Numbered from the stretch's first letter, positions 26,013-35,352 are shown. The stretch is 64,000 bases of DNA from Curvibacter sp. CHRR-16 (GCF_018474005.1 NZ_JAHCSH010000005.1:62001-126000), one strand, 5' to 3'. Numbers and translations are program-made. The notes: generated by a model not told the origin, from the sequence alone.

Positions 26013-27716
26013 ATGAAGCGTTCAACTCTTACCTGTTTGCTTGTGTTGGTGAGTGGGCAGCTGGTGGTCAAGGCAGCGGAGATTGCAACCCCTAACTTGG
26101 GCAATGTGCTTCCTCCTGCCCAAAGAGACAGAGTTTGGGACTCATCCCCAGCCCCAATGCCTGCACTCGTCATAGAAGACCCACCTGTCGCTTCTGGCAA
26201 CAGTCCCACGCAGGAGTTGAGCTTTGAAGTCAAGCAGCTCCAAATATTGGGCAACAGTGTCTTTGACGTGGATACCTTGCACGCCTTGGTTGCTGATGCG
26301 CAAGGCAAGTGGCTGACCTTGTCTGAATTGGATTTGTTGGCCAAACGTATCGCTGATTTTTACCATGCACGAGGTTATCCATTGGCGCGAGCGGTGACGC
26401 CTGCTCAGATCATCCGCGATGGAAAGGTGCGGATTGTGGTGGTGGAAGCCGCTTACGGACGGATTGCTATCGATAACCAGACCCGTTTGAATGACAAACT
26501 CCTCAAGGACATGACGGCGTCACTGCAGCCTGGCAATGTTGTCGAGGCAACGGCCTTGAATCAGTCTTTGCTCATGCTATCGGACGTGCCAGTGGGGGTG
26601 AGTGCTGTTTTGCAGCCAGGAGATCGCAGTGGAACGTCGGATCTTTTGCTGCGTTTGACACCGGGCCCAGAGGTAGAGGGCAATGTTCTTCTGGACAACT
26701 ATGGCAATAGCTATATATCGCCGTACCGAGTTGCCGGGACACTCAATATCAATAATCCGATGCAACAGGGGGATGTATTGACTGTGGGTGTTCTGGGGTC
26801 TGCGCAGGATGGTGGGGTGGGCCATTTAAGCTATGGGCGCTTGGGCTACGAAGTGTTGCTCAATGGCCGTGGAACCCGTGCTGGGTTGGCTTATTCATCG
26901 TTGGATTACCGATTGGGCGGTGCGTTTAGCACGATCGATGCCCATGGTACTGCCAAGGTCGTGAGCGAATGGATTCGCCAGCCATTGCGACGCAGCAGGG
27001 AGAGCAATCTGTATTTCCAAATGCAGTTGGATCAGACAGAGTTGTTGGATCGTATCGATTCATCGGGTGTGCGGACGGATCGGGATATGGAAGCACTGTC
27101 GTTGACCTTGAGCGGTGATTACAAAGACCAATGGCTATCCGCGGCGGTGAATACTTGGAGTGCCGCATGGTCTGGCAGTAATTTGTCATTTAGCAATGCA
27201 GCTGCGCTAGCGAGTGATGCCGATGCGGCAAAAACGCAGGGTTTTCAAGCCAAGTGGAACTTCAGTGCCTCACGTTTGCAGGAGCTGGGCAGTGCGCATT
27301 TCCTGTTGATCTCATTTGCAGGCCAATGGGCTAACAGCAATCTGGATCAATCCCAAAAAATGTCGATCGGCGGCCCTTACTCGGTACGAGCCTACGATGT
27401 GGGCAGCCTGTCGGGCGACCAAGGTTACCGTGTCACATTGGAATACCGCTATGACGCTGGCAGTTGGTTGAGTGGGCATGTGCAATGGATTGCATTTGTT
27501 GACACCGCATCCGTTGCGATCAACCGCTACCCTTGGGGTACCAGCATGAATACGGGAACACTCAGTGGTGCCGGTTTGGGCTTGAACTGGAGAGGGCTCA
27601 ACCGATGGACGGGGCTGCTCTATATTGCTTCACCAACCCGTGCAAACTCGGACAATGCCCAAGTGAATGCCCAGAACACGCTGAAGATATGGGTGGAGCT
27701 AGGTCGGCACTTTTAA
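26013..27716 (+). CDS. Two-partner secretion outer-membrane transporter (TpsB, ShlB/FhaC family)
   Basis: ATG 26013 gives 567 residues with a signal peptide (about residues 1-22). A POTRA_2 domain follows (about residues 70-145: LSFEVKQLQILGNSVFDVDTL, then YHARGYPLARAVTPAQ), then a second POTRA-like part and the ShlB-type 16-strand barrel. The late MSIGGPYSVRAYD segment fits the conserved motif of the inward loop (usually with VRGY/VRAY) in TpsB proteins. The barrel exports one large TpsA exoprotein. The candidate TpsA gene is next to it but on the opposite strand, with stops 13 bases apart. Confidence 0.9.
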   Translation: MKRSTLTCLLVLVSGQLVVKAAEIATPNLGNVLPPAQRDRVWDSSPAPMPALVIEDPPVASGNSPTQELSFEVKQLQILGNSVFDVDTLHALVADAQGKWLTLSELDLLAKRIADFYHARGYPLARAVTPAQIIRDGKVRIVVVEAAYGRIAIDNQTRLNDKLLKDMTASLQPGNVVEATALNQSLLMLSDVPVGVSAVLQPGDRSGTSDLLLRLTPGPEVEGNVLLDNYGNSYISPYRVAGTLNINNPMQQGDVLTVGVLGSAQDGGVGHLSYGRLGYEVLLNGRGTRAGLAYSSLDYRLGGAFSTIDAHGTAKVVSEWIRQPLRRSRESNLYFQMQLDQTELLDRIDSSGVRTDRDMEALSLTLSGDYKDQWLSAAVNTWSAAWSGSNLSFSNAAALASDADAAKTQGFQAKWNFSASRLQELGSAHFLLISFAGQWANSNLDQSQKMSIGGPYSVRAYDVGSLSGDQGYRVTLEYRYDAGSWLSGHVQWIAFVDTASVAINRYPWGTSMNTGTLSGAGLGLNWRGLNRWTGLLYIASPTRANSDNAQVNAQNTLKIWVELGRHF

Positions 27717-27729
27717 ATGGCACCTTGCA

Positions 27730-30700
27730 TCAAGGTGCAAGCACCAATTGCAGGTCGCCATGCAGGTTGACACCCCCATCCCGAATCAACAATACGGGGC
27801 CTGAGGTACTGGCAGTTGTTACGACAGTTTTAGCCTGTGGTATTTCCCGCGCAGAATTTTGGGAATCGCTGCTAGCCATAGCTTCTGTGCTGTGTTCTAC
27901 GATCTGAAGGTTGGGTGAAGTCGGTGCAGGGTTAAAAATGGCGGACTTGGCCAGTTCGCTCAGGTTGCCCACATCCGTGGACGTGGATGTGGGGGATGTT
28001 GTATCTGGCAGAGCCAGAATCGATGCTGTGGTAGTTGATGTCGTGTTGGCCAATTGGTAATTGCTTGCCAAACCACCATTACTGCCATCTCCGAGCGAAA
28101 AGCTCTGTGTCACTGTTTTTCCGTTGCCCGGGTTAGGGTCATTGAAATTGCCAGTTTGGGTCAGGCTCAGTGTTTCTGCACCCACCAATCCGCTAAGGCT
28201 TCCTCCTGTAACGATTGCCGTAGTAGTGCCATCGTAGGTTTTGTCTTGTGCCGTTGCACCGCTCACGGTGACAGTGGCACGGCTGATATTAGCCGTCACA
28301 CTGCTTGGTTGCTGCAAGTCGTAGTTGTTGGCATCTGCGCCAGTTAAGACGTATCCAGTAGTAATGACGTTTTTATTCAAACCAGCATTGGCATTCACAA
28401 ACTGCCCTGTGGCTCCCGTTGTATTCAGGCTCAGTGCATCAGTTCCCAGTGCCGTAACAGCCCCACCACTGAGAATGGCCGTGGTAGTGGCATCGTAGAC
28501 TTTGTCGGCTGCTGTTACGCCATTTACCAGCAGAGGTGCTTTGCTGATGTCGGCGGTTACCCCTGTGGGTTGTACAACCGTATAGTTGCCAGCATCGGCT
28601 CCAACAAGACTGTATCCGGTGACCGCTACGCTCTTGGCCGTGCCCACGTTCTTGTCAAGGAAATGGCCTACGCCTGTACCAACGACGCTGACAACATCAG
28701 CCCCCAATGGGGTTACGCTGGCTGTGCCACTCAGTGTGGCGGAGGTAGTCGCGTCATAGACTTTGTTTTGTGCGCTGATGCCGCTCACCACCAAGCTGGC
28801 CGGGGTGATGTTGGCAGTGCTAGTGCCAGAACTGCTGGCGAGCTGGTAGTTGCTGGCAAGCCCCCCATTGCTGCCATCGGCAATAGCAAAACTCGTGTTC
28901 ACGGTCTTGCCATTGCCAGCATTCTTGTCGGTGAAGCTACCGCTTTGGGTGAGGGTGAGCGTCTCGCTGCCCACCAAGCCACTCAAAGTGCCCCCGCTCA
29001 CAGAGGCGCTGGTAGTGCCGTCATAAGTCTTGTTGGCTGCGGTGGCTCCACTGACGGTGACAGTGGCCGCAGTGATGTTGGCGGTGGTTGAGCCAGAACT
29101 GCTGGCGAGCTGGTAGTTGCTGGCAAGCCCTCCATTGCTGCCATCGGCAATAGCAAAACTCGTGTTCACGGTCTTGCCATTGCCAGCATTCTTGTCGGCG
29201 AAGCTACCGCTTTGGGTGAGGGTGAGCGTCTCGCTGCCCACCAAGCCACTCAAAGTGCCCCCGCTCACAGAGGCGCTGGTAGTGCCGTCATAAGTCTTGT
29301 TGGCTGCACTGGCTCCACTGACGGTAACGGTGGCAGGGGTGATGGTGACACTGCCGGTGGCATAGCTGATGTCGTAACCCAACTGGGTGGAATACAGGTT
29401 GCCACTCGTTGTCACCGTGTGGGTTCCCACGTCTTTGCTGCTGGCAATCATGGACAGGCTTGCCGTATTCAACAGATTGCTGTTGGACGTGTAGGTACTC
29501 CCCAATTCGCTAGTCACATTGGTATTGCCGTCGTACACAGCGGTTCCATTGCCTGCAACTGTCATGCTGGTGAGAAAACTGCGCAGCAAGGGCGATGTTT
29601 GGCCATCATAGATACGCCATACAGCGCTGCTGCCGCCTACATTGGAGATATCCCAGCCAATCGCAGACAAGGTGCTGGCAGACTTCAATTGCGCCGCAGT
29701 TTTGGTGGTGAAGCCAGCCCCGTTACCACTGCCAACAGGGCCGGATTGTGTTGAGGTGGTTTGATCCCAGTAGAGATTGGAAAACAGTCCATTGGATGCT
29801 GCCGTGCGCCGACCAATGAAGCCTCCAATGTTGGAGCCACTGCCTGTGACTGTCCCTGCTGAAAAACTGTTGCGTACCGTTGCCGCTGCTGTCACCCCAC
29901 CCACGAAGCCGCCAGCGTAGGTGGTTCCAGATGTGCCATTCACTGATGACGTGGTGTAGGATTTTTCGATCGTGCCAGCGGCACTGACCAGCCCGATCAG
30001 TCCACCCACATAGTCGGCTCCTTGCACTGCACCTGTGGAGTAACTATTGCTCAGTGTCCCGGTATTGGTCCATTGCCCCACCAGCCCACCCACATTGCTG
30101 CCACTGGCAGTCACGCTGCCACTGGCAAAACTGTTGGTAAGGCTGGTTGACGCATCCGTGGTGGACGTTGTGGAGAAAAAGGCCCCGACCAATCCGCCAG
30201 CCTGACTGCCTGTTGCTGTCACTGCGCCTGTTGCATAGCTATTGGAGATACTGACGGAGTAGGCACTGACAGAGTTTCCGGAGGCTTGTCCACCAACGAG
30301 CCCGCCCACTTGGTTGGCTCCGGATACTGCGCCTGTGGCGTAGCTGTTGCTAATCGTGACCGAGCTGTTTTTTGCAATCACGCCGACCAATCCTCCAACA
30401 TAGCTTGAGCCCGAACCTGTCACGGAACCAGTGGCGTAGCTATTGCTGATGGTGGCATTTTGAGCCAATCCAACCAGTCCTCCGACACCCACCGTTGTCC
30501 CGGTGTTCGTTGTGCTGACCGAAACCCCCCGTGCGTAGCTGTTCTTTACAACGCCGTTCCCTTCCAGTACGCCAACCAGAGCCCCAATGGAAATGCTGGT
30601 GGAGGTCACACTCCCGTTGATAAGACCGACATCCCGTACGGTCCCGCCATTCACGTCACCAAACAAACCGGTAATGGCGGTGCTTCCACGGTTGATATTC

Positions 30701-32253
30701 AGGTTTGAAATCGTGTGCCCTAAGCCGCTGAACGTTCCACTGAAGGCGGAGGCTCCACCGGCGGTTCCGATGGGTGTAAACGCTGCGTTGTTATTGTCGA
30801 GGTCACTGCCTAGTACATAGTTCCCCGTGAGTGCACTCCCTATGCCCTGCAGCGCCGCGATAGTGTTGACCACCGTATAAGTCTTAACGGTGCCATCACT
30901 GCCCAGCTTGGTGCTGAAGTTGCTCCCCGCTTGCAAGCTGATGCTCTTGCCCGCTGCAATGCTGTAGTCACTGGTATTGCCCGAAGCGACAGCGCTCTGG
31001 CCGTAGAGCAAGGCCAATTTGCCACTGGCTCCCGTGGCGGTGATATTGGCGTTGACGTTGATGTTGTTCTGCGCGTTGAGCGAGAGCGTGGTGTTCGCGC
31101 CCCAGCTCACGGCGTCATTGATGTTGATGTTCCCCGCCGTACCACTGGCCCCCGTGGTGCTTTGGATCGTGACATTGCCGCCGCCCAAGTTGCTCGACAG
31201 GGTGGCCCCTGTGATGTCGCCACCGCTGGCAGCCACCGTAAAGTCCGTCGGATCAATCAGCCAGGTACCGCTGTCACCATGGGTCGCCAAGGTGCTGATC
31301 TTGGTGCCATCTGCTACCTTGATCTTGGCCGCGCTCGTCTCGATAAAACCACCATTTCCCCCGTCAGCGGCAGAGGCGTCTAGGGTGCCCCCCACTTCCG
31401 TGGTGCCCGCTTCCATGCCACCCAAAAGCACGATGGTTCCGTTGCGGTTTTCGACCGTGCGCGCTTGGATGATGCCCGTGTTGTTTACTACGCTTGCAAG
31501 CATGCTGTCTTTGGCTCCCGCACTCATGAGCACGGTTCCGCCGTCAGCCTGAAGCAGGCCTTGGTTTTGGGCCAAGCTGTTGAGGACGCTTTGATCCACT
31601 TGCAGGTGCAACAACTGGTTGTCTTGAAAAGTCAGGGTGACTGCATTGCCAGCGCCCATGGCAATGGTGCCCAAGCGTGCGCGCACAACCCCTTCATTGC
31701 GGACGGTATTGCCCAAGAAAACCACGTAGCCGCCATCGGCTGCAGTGATGTTGCCTTGGTTGATAACGCTACCAACTCCGCTGCCGCTGAAACTGCGTTC
31801 GTTGCTGCCAAGGCTGCTGTCACTCAGATCCAGGGTGCTGGCAACCAAGCTACCCACGTTGATCTGGGCTCCCGAGCCAAACAGGATGCCATTGGGGTTG
31901 ATGAGGTAAACCTTGCCGTTGGCATTCAGGCTGCCCAGTATCTGCGTGCCGTTGGTGTCCAGGATGCGGTTGACCGCAATGGCATTGCTGTTCGGTTGGA
32001 CAAAGTTGACGGTTTCGGAGCTTCCGATATTGAAGCTCTTCCACGTCATGGACAGGTTTTGGCTGCTTTGTGTGATCGTCGTGGTAGTTCCAGACTGGCT
32101 TACCGACCCTGATCCTGATGTCACCTTGCCATCGATGGGGGCAGCGTGTACTGCGCAAAAACACCAAGCAAGACTAGAGGCCAGTACGCTTGGTAACCAA
32201 TCTTCAAGCGGGCTGATGCTGTAGTAGGAGCCACGAATGGAGGGCGCTGGCAT
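27730..32253 (-). CDS. Filamentous-haemagglutinin-like exoprotein (TpsA) with GLUG and MBG/YDG repeats
   Basis: A protein of about 1507 residues from ATG 32253; TTG or GTG starts near 32334 are possible. A signal region precedes AAP near residue 39. The TPS domain (about residues 40-300) has the hallmark NPNGILF (119-125). GLUG repeats (GGLVG..ISNSYATGSV) fill about residues 530-830. Six or so MBG/YDG modules (KTYDGTTSA..SGLVGSETLTL) fill about 920-1420, followed by a short C-terminal tail. It is probably a surface adhesin secreted by the adjacent TpsB. Two of the MBG modules are almost identical at DNA level. The convergent orientation to the TpsB gene is unusual. The antisense frames within it are compositional shadows. 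Confidence 0.88.
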   Translation of the reverse strand: MPAPSIRGSYYSISPLEDWLPSVLASSLAWCFCAVHAAPIDGKVTSGSGSVSQSGTTTTITQSSQNLSMTWKSFNIGSSETVNFVQPNSNAIAVNRILDTNGTQILGSLNANGKVYLINPNGILFGSGAQINVGSLVASTLDLSDSSLGSNERSFSGSGVGSVINQGNITAADGGYVVFLGNTVRNEGVVRARLGTIAMGAGNAVTLTFQDNQLLHLQVDQSVLNSLAQNQGLLQADGGTVLMSAGAKDSMLASVVNNTGIIQARTVENRNGTIVLLGGMEAGTTEVGGTLDASAADGGNGGFIETSAAKIKVADGTKISTLATHGDSGTWLIDPTDFTVAASGGDITGATLSSNLGGGNVTIQSTTGASGTAGNININDAVSWGANTTLSLNAQNNINVNANITATGASGKLALLYGQSAVASGNTSDYSIAAGKSISLQAGSNFSTKLGSDGTVKTYTVVNTIAALQGIGSALTGNYVLGSDLDNNNAAFTPIGTAGGASAFSGTFSGLGHTISNLNINRGSTAITGLFGDVNGGTVRDVGLINGSVTSTSISIGALVGVLEGNGVVKNSYARGVSVSTTNTGTTVGVGGLVGLAQNATISNSYATGSVTGSGSSYVGGLVGVIAKNSSVTISNSYATGAVSGANQVGGLVGGQASGNSVSAYSVSISNSYATGAVTATGSQAGGLVGAFFSTTSTTDASTSLTNSFASGSVTASGSNVGGLVGQWTNTGTLSNSYSTGAVQGADYVGGLIGLVSAAGTIEKSYTTSSVNGTSGTTYAGGFVGGVTAAATVRNSFSAGTVTGSGSNIGGFIGRRTAASNGLFSNLYWDQTTSTQSGPVGSGNGAGFTTKTAAQLKSASTLSAIGWDISNVGGSSAVWRIYDGQTSPLLRSFLTSMTVAGNGTAVYDGNTNVTSELGSTYTSNSNLLNTASLSMIASSKDVGTHTVTTSGNLYSTQLGYDISYATGSVTITPATVTVSGASAANKTYDGTTSASVSGGTLSGLVGSETLTLTQSGSFADKNAGNGKTVNTSFAIADGSNGGLASNYQLASSSGSTTANITAATVTVSGATAANKTYDGTTSASVSGGTLSGLVGSETLTLTQSGSFTDKNAGNGKTVNTSFAIADGSNGGLASNYQLASSSGTSTANITPASLVVSGISAQNKVYDATTSATLSGTASVTPLGADVVSVVGTGVGHFLDKNVGTAKSVAVTGYSLVGADAGNYTVVQPTGVTADISKAPLLVNGVTAADKVYDATTTAILSGGAVTALGTDALSLNTTGATGQFVNANAGLNKNVITTGYVLTGADANNYDLQQPSSVTANISRATVTVSGATAQDKTYDGTTTAIVTGGSLSGLVGAETLSLTQTGNFNDPNPGNGKTVTQSFSLGDGSNGGLASNYQLANTTSTTTASILALPDTTSPTSTSTDVGNLSELAKSAIFNPAPTSPNLQIVEHSTEAMASSDSQNSAREIPQAKTVVTTASTSGPVLLIRDGGVNLHGDLQLVLAP
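28826..29336 (-). repeat. Near-perfect 267-bp tandem repeat inside the TpsA gene
   Basis: Unit 1 starts at 28826 and unit 2 at 29093, a period of exactly 267 bp (89 codons). I count only a few substitutions over about 240 bases. Each unit encodes one MBG/YDG module. Other modules in the gene have diverged at DNA level, so this duplication is recent or kept uniform by recombination. Confidence 0.85.
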
Positions 32254-32633
32254 AGTTGTTATGGATTCAACAAGATAGATAAAACGTGTTGAATCGAATG
32301 TCTGTAAAGACTGATAAAAATCAGACTCCACCAAGCTAGCAGGTTTAGTGACTCATCCCCACAGCCTGTGCATTTGTAGTGCACTGGTCAGTTCGCGGTC
32401 ACTATTGGCCATCCCCTCAATCACCGTTGATGCGCTGATTGGCCTGCGTTCGCGGGTTTGCGAGACATTTATATCCAACGACTAAGCAGATAACTTGGGC
32501 GATTTTTTCATTTTTGGACAAGCAAATATGTGTCTTTCATGAAAGGTCTGTGTAATGTTATGTAATGCCATTGGGTAGGGTGGACTGGATACCGTCTATC
32601 TTGATCAGGAGTGTTGGAGGTAAAAGTTTTTGT
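32254..32633. other. Upstream region of the TpsA gene, no clear gene
   Basis: This is an AT-richer stretch of about 380 bases between the TpsA start and the doubtful frame at 32634. It presumably holds the TpsA promoter. I find no tRNA, no obvious terminator and no convincing coding frame. Confidence 0.4.
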
Positions 32634-32912
32634 ATGGTGGGGCAATTCCCTTCTGTGGTGGATGAGATTTTTGCGCTAACGTTACGAATGGAGCTGGTTG
32701 AAATTGTTCCCCCAAGTTGTATCTGCCGCCAGCATGGTCTGGTGGTAATGGGTAGCACCAATGTTGCATCACAGATACAGGCTGTGGTGTTGCCTGCTGG
32801 TGCGAAAGAATGCCTTGCCGAAATATTTAGGCCGATAGGCGTCGATTCCACGCACGTTCATGAAAGAAAAATGCTACCGCTTGAACGGTGGGCTCTAGCA
32901 GGCTCAGCGTGA
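32634..32912 (+). CDS. Doubtful hypothetical protein
   Basis: A frame of 92 residues from ATG 32634, with GGAGG at 32616-32620 (rather far, 13 bases). It runs 86 bases into the opposite-strand DUF2061 gene. I recognise no motif; it contains two cysteines close together (PPSCICRQ). An antisense frame of similar length overlaps it, and neither shows family resemblance. It may be spurious or a decayed gene. Confidence 0.2.
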   Translation: MVGQFPSVVDEIFALTLRMELVEIVPPSCICRQHGLVVMGSTNVASQIQAVVLPAGAKECLAEIFRPIGVDSTHVHERKMLPLERWALAGSA

Positions 32913-33042
32913 GCGACGCGAGCAAATTGCCCGTAACGGCATAGGCCACCATGGCCGCCACACAGATGTGCACGATGTAGTAGCTGCCTGTTTTCATGAG
33001 GGTGAGTTTGTTCTGGTAGGCGAGGGTGCGGATGCGGGTCAT
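32827..33042 (-). CDS. DUF2061 small membrane protein
   Basis: ATG 33042 is preceded on the minus strand by AGGAG; 71 residues. The sequence TLTLMKTGSYYIVHICVAAMVAYAVTGN with a second hydrophobic stretch and the closing FFFHERAWN is typical of DUF2061, usually two membrane helices. Function is unknown. It is divergent from the TetR-RND operon, and a weaker version of the TetR palindrome (33083-33095) lies in front of it, so it may be co-regulated. Confidence 0.8.
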   Translation of the reverse strand: MTRIRTLAYQNKLTLMKTGSYYIVHICVAAMVAYAVTGNLLASLTLSLLEPTVQAVAFFFHERAWNRRLSA

Positions 33043-33082
33043 GGTGTTCTCCTAGTGCGATGGATGCCTTAATGCTATGGCT

Positions 33083-33095
33083 ATCAATGTTTGAT
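33083..33095. promoter_or_regulatory. Secondary operator-like site near the DUF2061 start
   Basis: ATCAATGTTTGAT is a near-palindrome that matches the core of the strong palindrome at 33147-33168 (ATCAAACGTTTGAT) with one base fewer. It lies 41 bases upstream of the DUF2061 start, in the right place for a divergent promoter. Confidence 0.35.
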
Positions 33096-33146
33096 TTCCA
33101 ATTGAAATTGACTACTATCAACATAGCCAACCCCCTGCTGTTGGGA

Positions 33147-33168
33147 ATTAATCAAACGTTTGATTAAT
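33147..33168. promoter_or_regulatory. Perfect 22-bp palindrome, TetR operator candidate
   Basis: The half-site ATTAATCAAAC is followed directly by its exact reverse complement, a 22-bp perfect palindrome. It ends 22 bases before the TetR-type start codon (33191). Size, symmetry and position are as expected for autorepression by a TetR dimer and control of the co-transcribed efflux pump. Confidence 0.8.
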
Positions 33169-33190
33169 GGGCTGCGTAGAATGCAGCGTC

Positions 33191-33895
33191 ATGTCTACCG
33201 ATCAGCCCCATACCGCTGCGCCTGTAACCGAAGCCTTAGGCGCGCGCAATCGCCTCTTGGATGCGGCCTTATTGCTCTTTGCGGAGAAGGGGTTTGCCAA
33301 AACCTCCATACGTGACATTGCGCAGGCTGCCCACACCAATGTCGCTTCCATCAGTTATTACTTTGGTGACAAGGTGGGCTTATACCGCGCGGTATTTGCC
33401 GATCCGCGCACCAATCCACCAGTGCCTTTGGAAGTGCTCGATACCGCGGACATGGACTTGGCGCAGGGATTGCGCAGCCTGCTCGAGAGCTTTGTCATGC
33501 CGCTCAAGCAAGGCCAAGGCATTCAGCAGTGCTATATGAAGCTGTGTTTTCGGGAGATGCTCGAACCCACGGGGGTGTGGCAGCATGAGCTTGAAACCAG
33601 CATTGTCCCTGCTCACATGGCCATGGCACGCATGCTGTGCCGCCACTTGCAGCTCCACGATGCAGATGTGGCAGTGCACCGCTTGGTTTTTGCCATTAAC
33701 AGTCTGGGCGTCATGCTGCATGTGGGCAATGACTTGTATACCCGCATATGTCCAAGTTTGGTGGATACGCCGCAGGCCTTGGATGCGTACCTCGATAGCT
33801 TGGTGACCTATGCACTGGCCTTGGTCGATGCAGAGGCTCGCCGCCGCACGGCCGCCGTGCAGGCAGTCGTGACCTCTACCCCGTTAGCACCATGA
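33191..33895 (+). CDS. TetR family transcriptional regulator of an RND efflux operon
   Basis: ATG 33191 gives 234 residues; an upstream ATG at 33167 overlaps the palindrome and is less likely. The N-terminal helix-turn-helix (LLDAALLLFAEKGFAKTSIRDIA, then HTNVASISYYFGDKVGLYRAVF) is a textbook TetR domain. The C-terminal ligand-binding part resembles the CerR/YbiH-like group. The stop overlaps the start of the outer-membrane factor gene (ATGA), so the regulator is the first gene of the efflux operon. The inducing compound is unknown. Confidence 0.9.
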   Translation: MSTDQPHTAAPVTEALGARNRLLDAALLLFAEKGFAKTSIRDIAQAAHTNVASISYYFGDKVGLYRAVFADPRTNPPVPLEVLDTADMDLAQGLRSLLESFVMPLKQGQGIQQCYMKLCFREMLEPTGVWQHELETSIVPAHMAMARMLCRHLQLHDADVAVHRLVFAINSLGVMLHVGNDLYTRICPSLVDTPQALDAYLDSLVTYALALVDAEARRRTAAVQAVVTSTPLAP

Positions 33896-35325
33896 AATCC
33901 ATGTATTCACGCATCTTGTCGCTCTCATCAGCAGCCTTGTTGCTCAGTGCCTGCGCTATCCCAATGCCGGCCACCCAAGTGGAATCGGCAGCGCCACTTC
34001 AGTGGCAAGCGCCATTGCCACACCACGGCAGTGTGGGTGCTCTAGCCCAATGGTGGCAACAGCAGGGAGATCCTCTGTTGGTGGAGTTGATTGAGGCGGC
34101 TCAAACTGTGAGTTCCGATGTGGCACAGGCTTTGGCGCGTGTTGAGTCAGCCCGCGCTCAGCGCACGAGTGCCAATGCTGCGTTGCTCCCATCGGTAGAT
34201 GCCAGTGTCAGTGCCAGCCGGGGTGTGAGCCAAATCGGAGTGCCAGTGGCTACGACCCAGACGGCAAGCTTGCAGGCCAGTTGGGAGCTGGATTTGGTGG
34301 GGGCCAATCGGATAGCCAGCAATGCCGCTGACGCTCAACTGCAAGGCAACCAAGCCTTGTGGCACAACGCACGCGTCTCCGTCGCGGCCGAAGTGGCCAA
34401 TACCTACTACGACTTGGCTACCTGCTACCAGTTGCTGGAGGTGGTACGCAAAGACGCTGCTTCGCGCCAAGAAACTGCACGCCTGACCCAGCTCAACGCC
34501 AAAGCGGGTTTTGCAGCGCCTTCAACCGCCGCGGTAGCACGAGCCAGTGCCGCCGATGGTGCAAGCCGTGTGACGCAACAGCAGGCTGCATGCGATTTGG
34601 ATATCAAAGCATTGGTGGCACTCACTGCAATGCCAGAACCCGATTTGCGCAGAAAAATGGCTGCAAACCTTGCTAGTAAAGCTGAGGCTGCTCCTATTTC
34701 TGTAGCAAGTGTGCCAGCACAAACATTGGCCCAGCGTCCCGATGTATTTGCCGCCGAACGCGATGTACTGGTGGCCAGTGCCCAAGTGGGCAGTGCCAAA
34801 GCACAGCGCTATCCAAGCCTGACCTTGAGTGGTTCGGTAGGGGCTATGCGCTACACCAGTTTGGGGACTGAAACCAATTTGGATACGTGGTCTTTCGGTC
34901 CGTTGGCATTGAGTGTGCCCTTGTTCGATGCGGGCAAACGCAAAGCCAATGTGATCTCTGCCGAAGTGGCTTATGCCCAAGCGGTATCTACCTACCGCGC
35001 CAAAGTGCGCCAAGCTGTGCGCGAGGTGGAGGAGGCCTTGGTCAATCTGCAAAGTACCGAGGCGCGCAAGCAAGATGCCGCAGTGTCTGCTGACAACTAT
35101 GCGCAAGCTTTGACGGCCACCCAAGCCCTTTACAACCAAGGCTTGGCCAGTTTGTTAGAGCTGGAGGAGGCTCGCCGCAATGCTTTGTCCGCGCGTTCAG
35201 CACAACTGAATTTGGTGCTGGAACGCAACCGTGCTTGGGTCGCTCTGTACCGCGCTTTGGGAGGCGGATTTGAGCCCGATGCAGTCAGCAGTGCCGCCGT
35301 TACTGCCAGCACAACACAACCCTGA
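33892..35325 (+). CDS. RND efflux outer-membrane lipoprotein (NodT/OprM family)
   Basis: A 477-residue TolC-type channel. The signal peptide ends in the lipobox LSAC (Cys21), so it is lipid-anchored. Two repeats of the outer-membrane efflux domain are visible (ALARVESARAQRTSANAALLPSV early; AERDVLVASAQVGSAKAQRYPSL late). It forms the exit duct for the MFP and RND pump encoded downstream. It is coupled to the TetR gene by ATGA overlap and lies 27 bases before the adaptor gene. Confidence 0.9.
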   Translation: MKSMYSRILSLSSAALLLSACAIPMPATQVESAAPLQWQAPLPHHGSVGALAQWWQQQGDPLLVELIEAAQTVSSDVAQALARVESARAQRTSANAALLPSVDASVSASRGVSQIGVPVATTQTASLQASWELDLVGANRIASNAADAQLQGNQALWHNARVSVAAEVANTYYDLATCYQLLEVVRKDAASRQETARLTQLNAKAGFAAPSTAAVARASAADGASRVTQQQAACDLDIKALVALTAMPEPDLRRKMAANLASKAEAAPISVASVPAQTLAQRPDVFAAERDVLVASAQVGSAKAQRYPSLTLSGSVGAMRYTSLGTETNLDTWSFGPLALSVPLFDAGKRKANVISAEVAYAQAVSTYRAKVRQAVREVEEALVNLQSTEARKQDAAVSADNYAQALTATQALYNQGLASLLELEEARRNALSARSAQLNLVLERNRAWVALYRALGGGFEPDAVSSAAVTASTTQP

Positions 35326-35352
35326 TTTTTTGACTTTTGTGAGAGCAACGCC

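Noticed and set aside
28000-30650. CRISPR-like appearance of regularly repeated DNA
   Set aside because: The repeats are 267-bp coding modules and GLUG motifs inside one frame, not short repeats with unique spacers.
28570-32112. Several plus-strand frames of 75-215 codons within the TpsA gene
   Set aside because: They are antisense to the repeat-rich exoprotein and repeat along with it; the low-complexity composition explains them.
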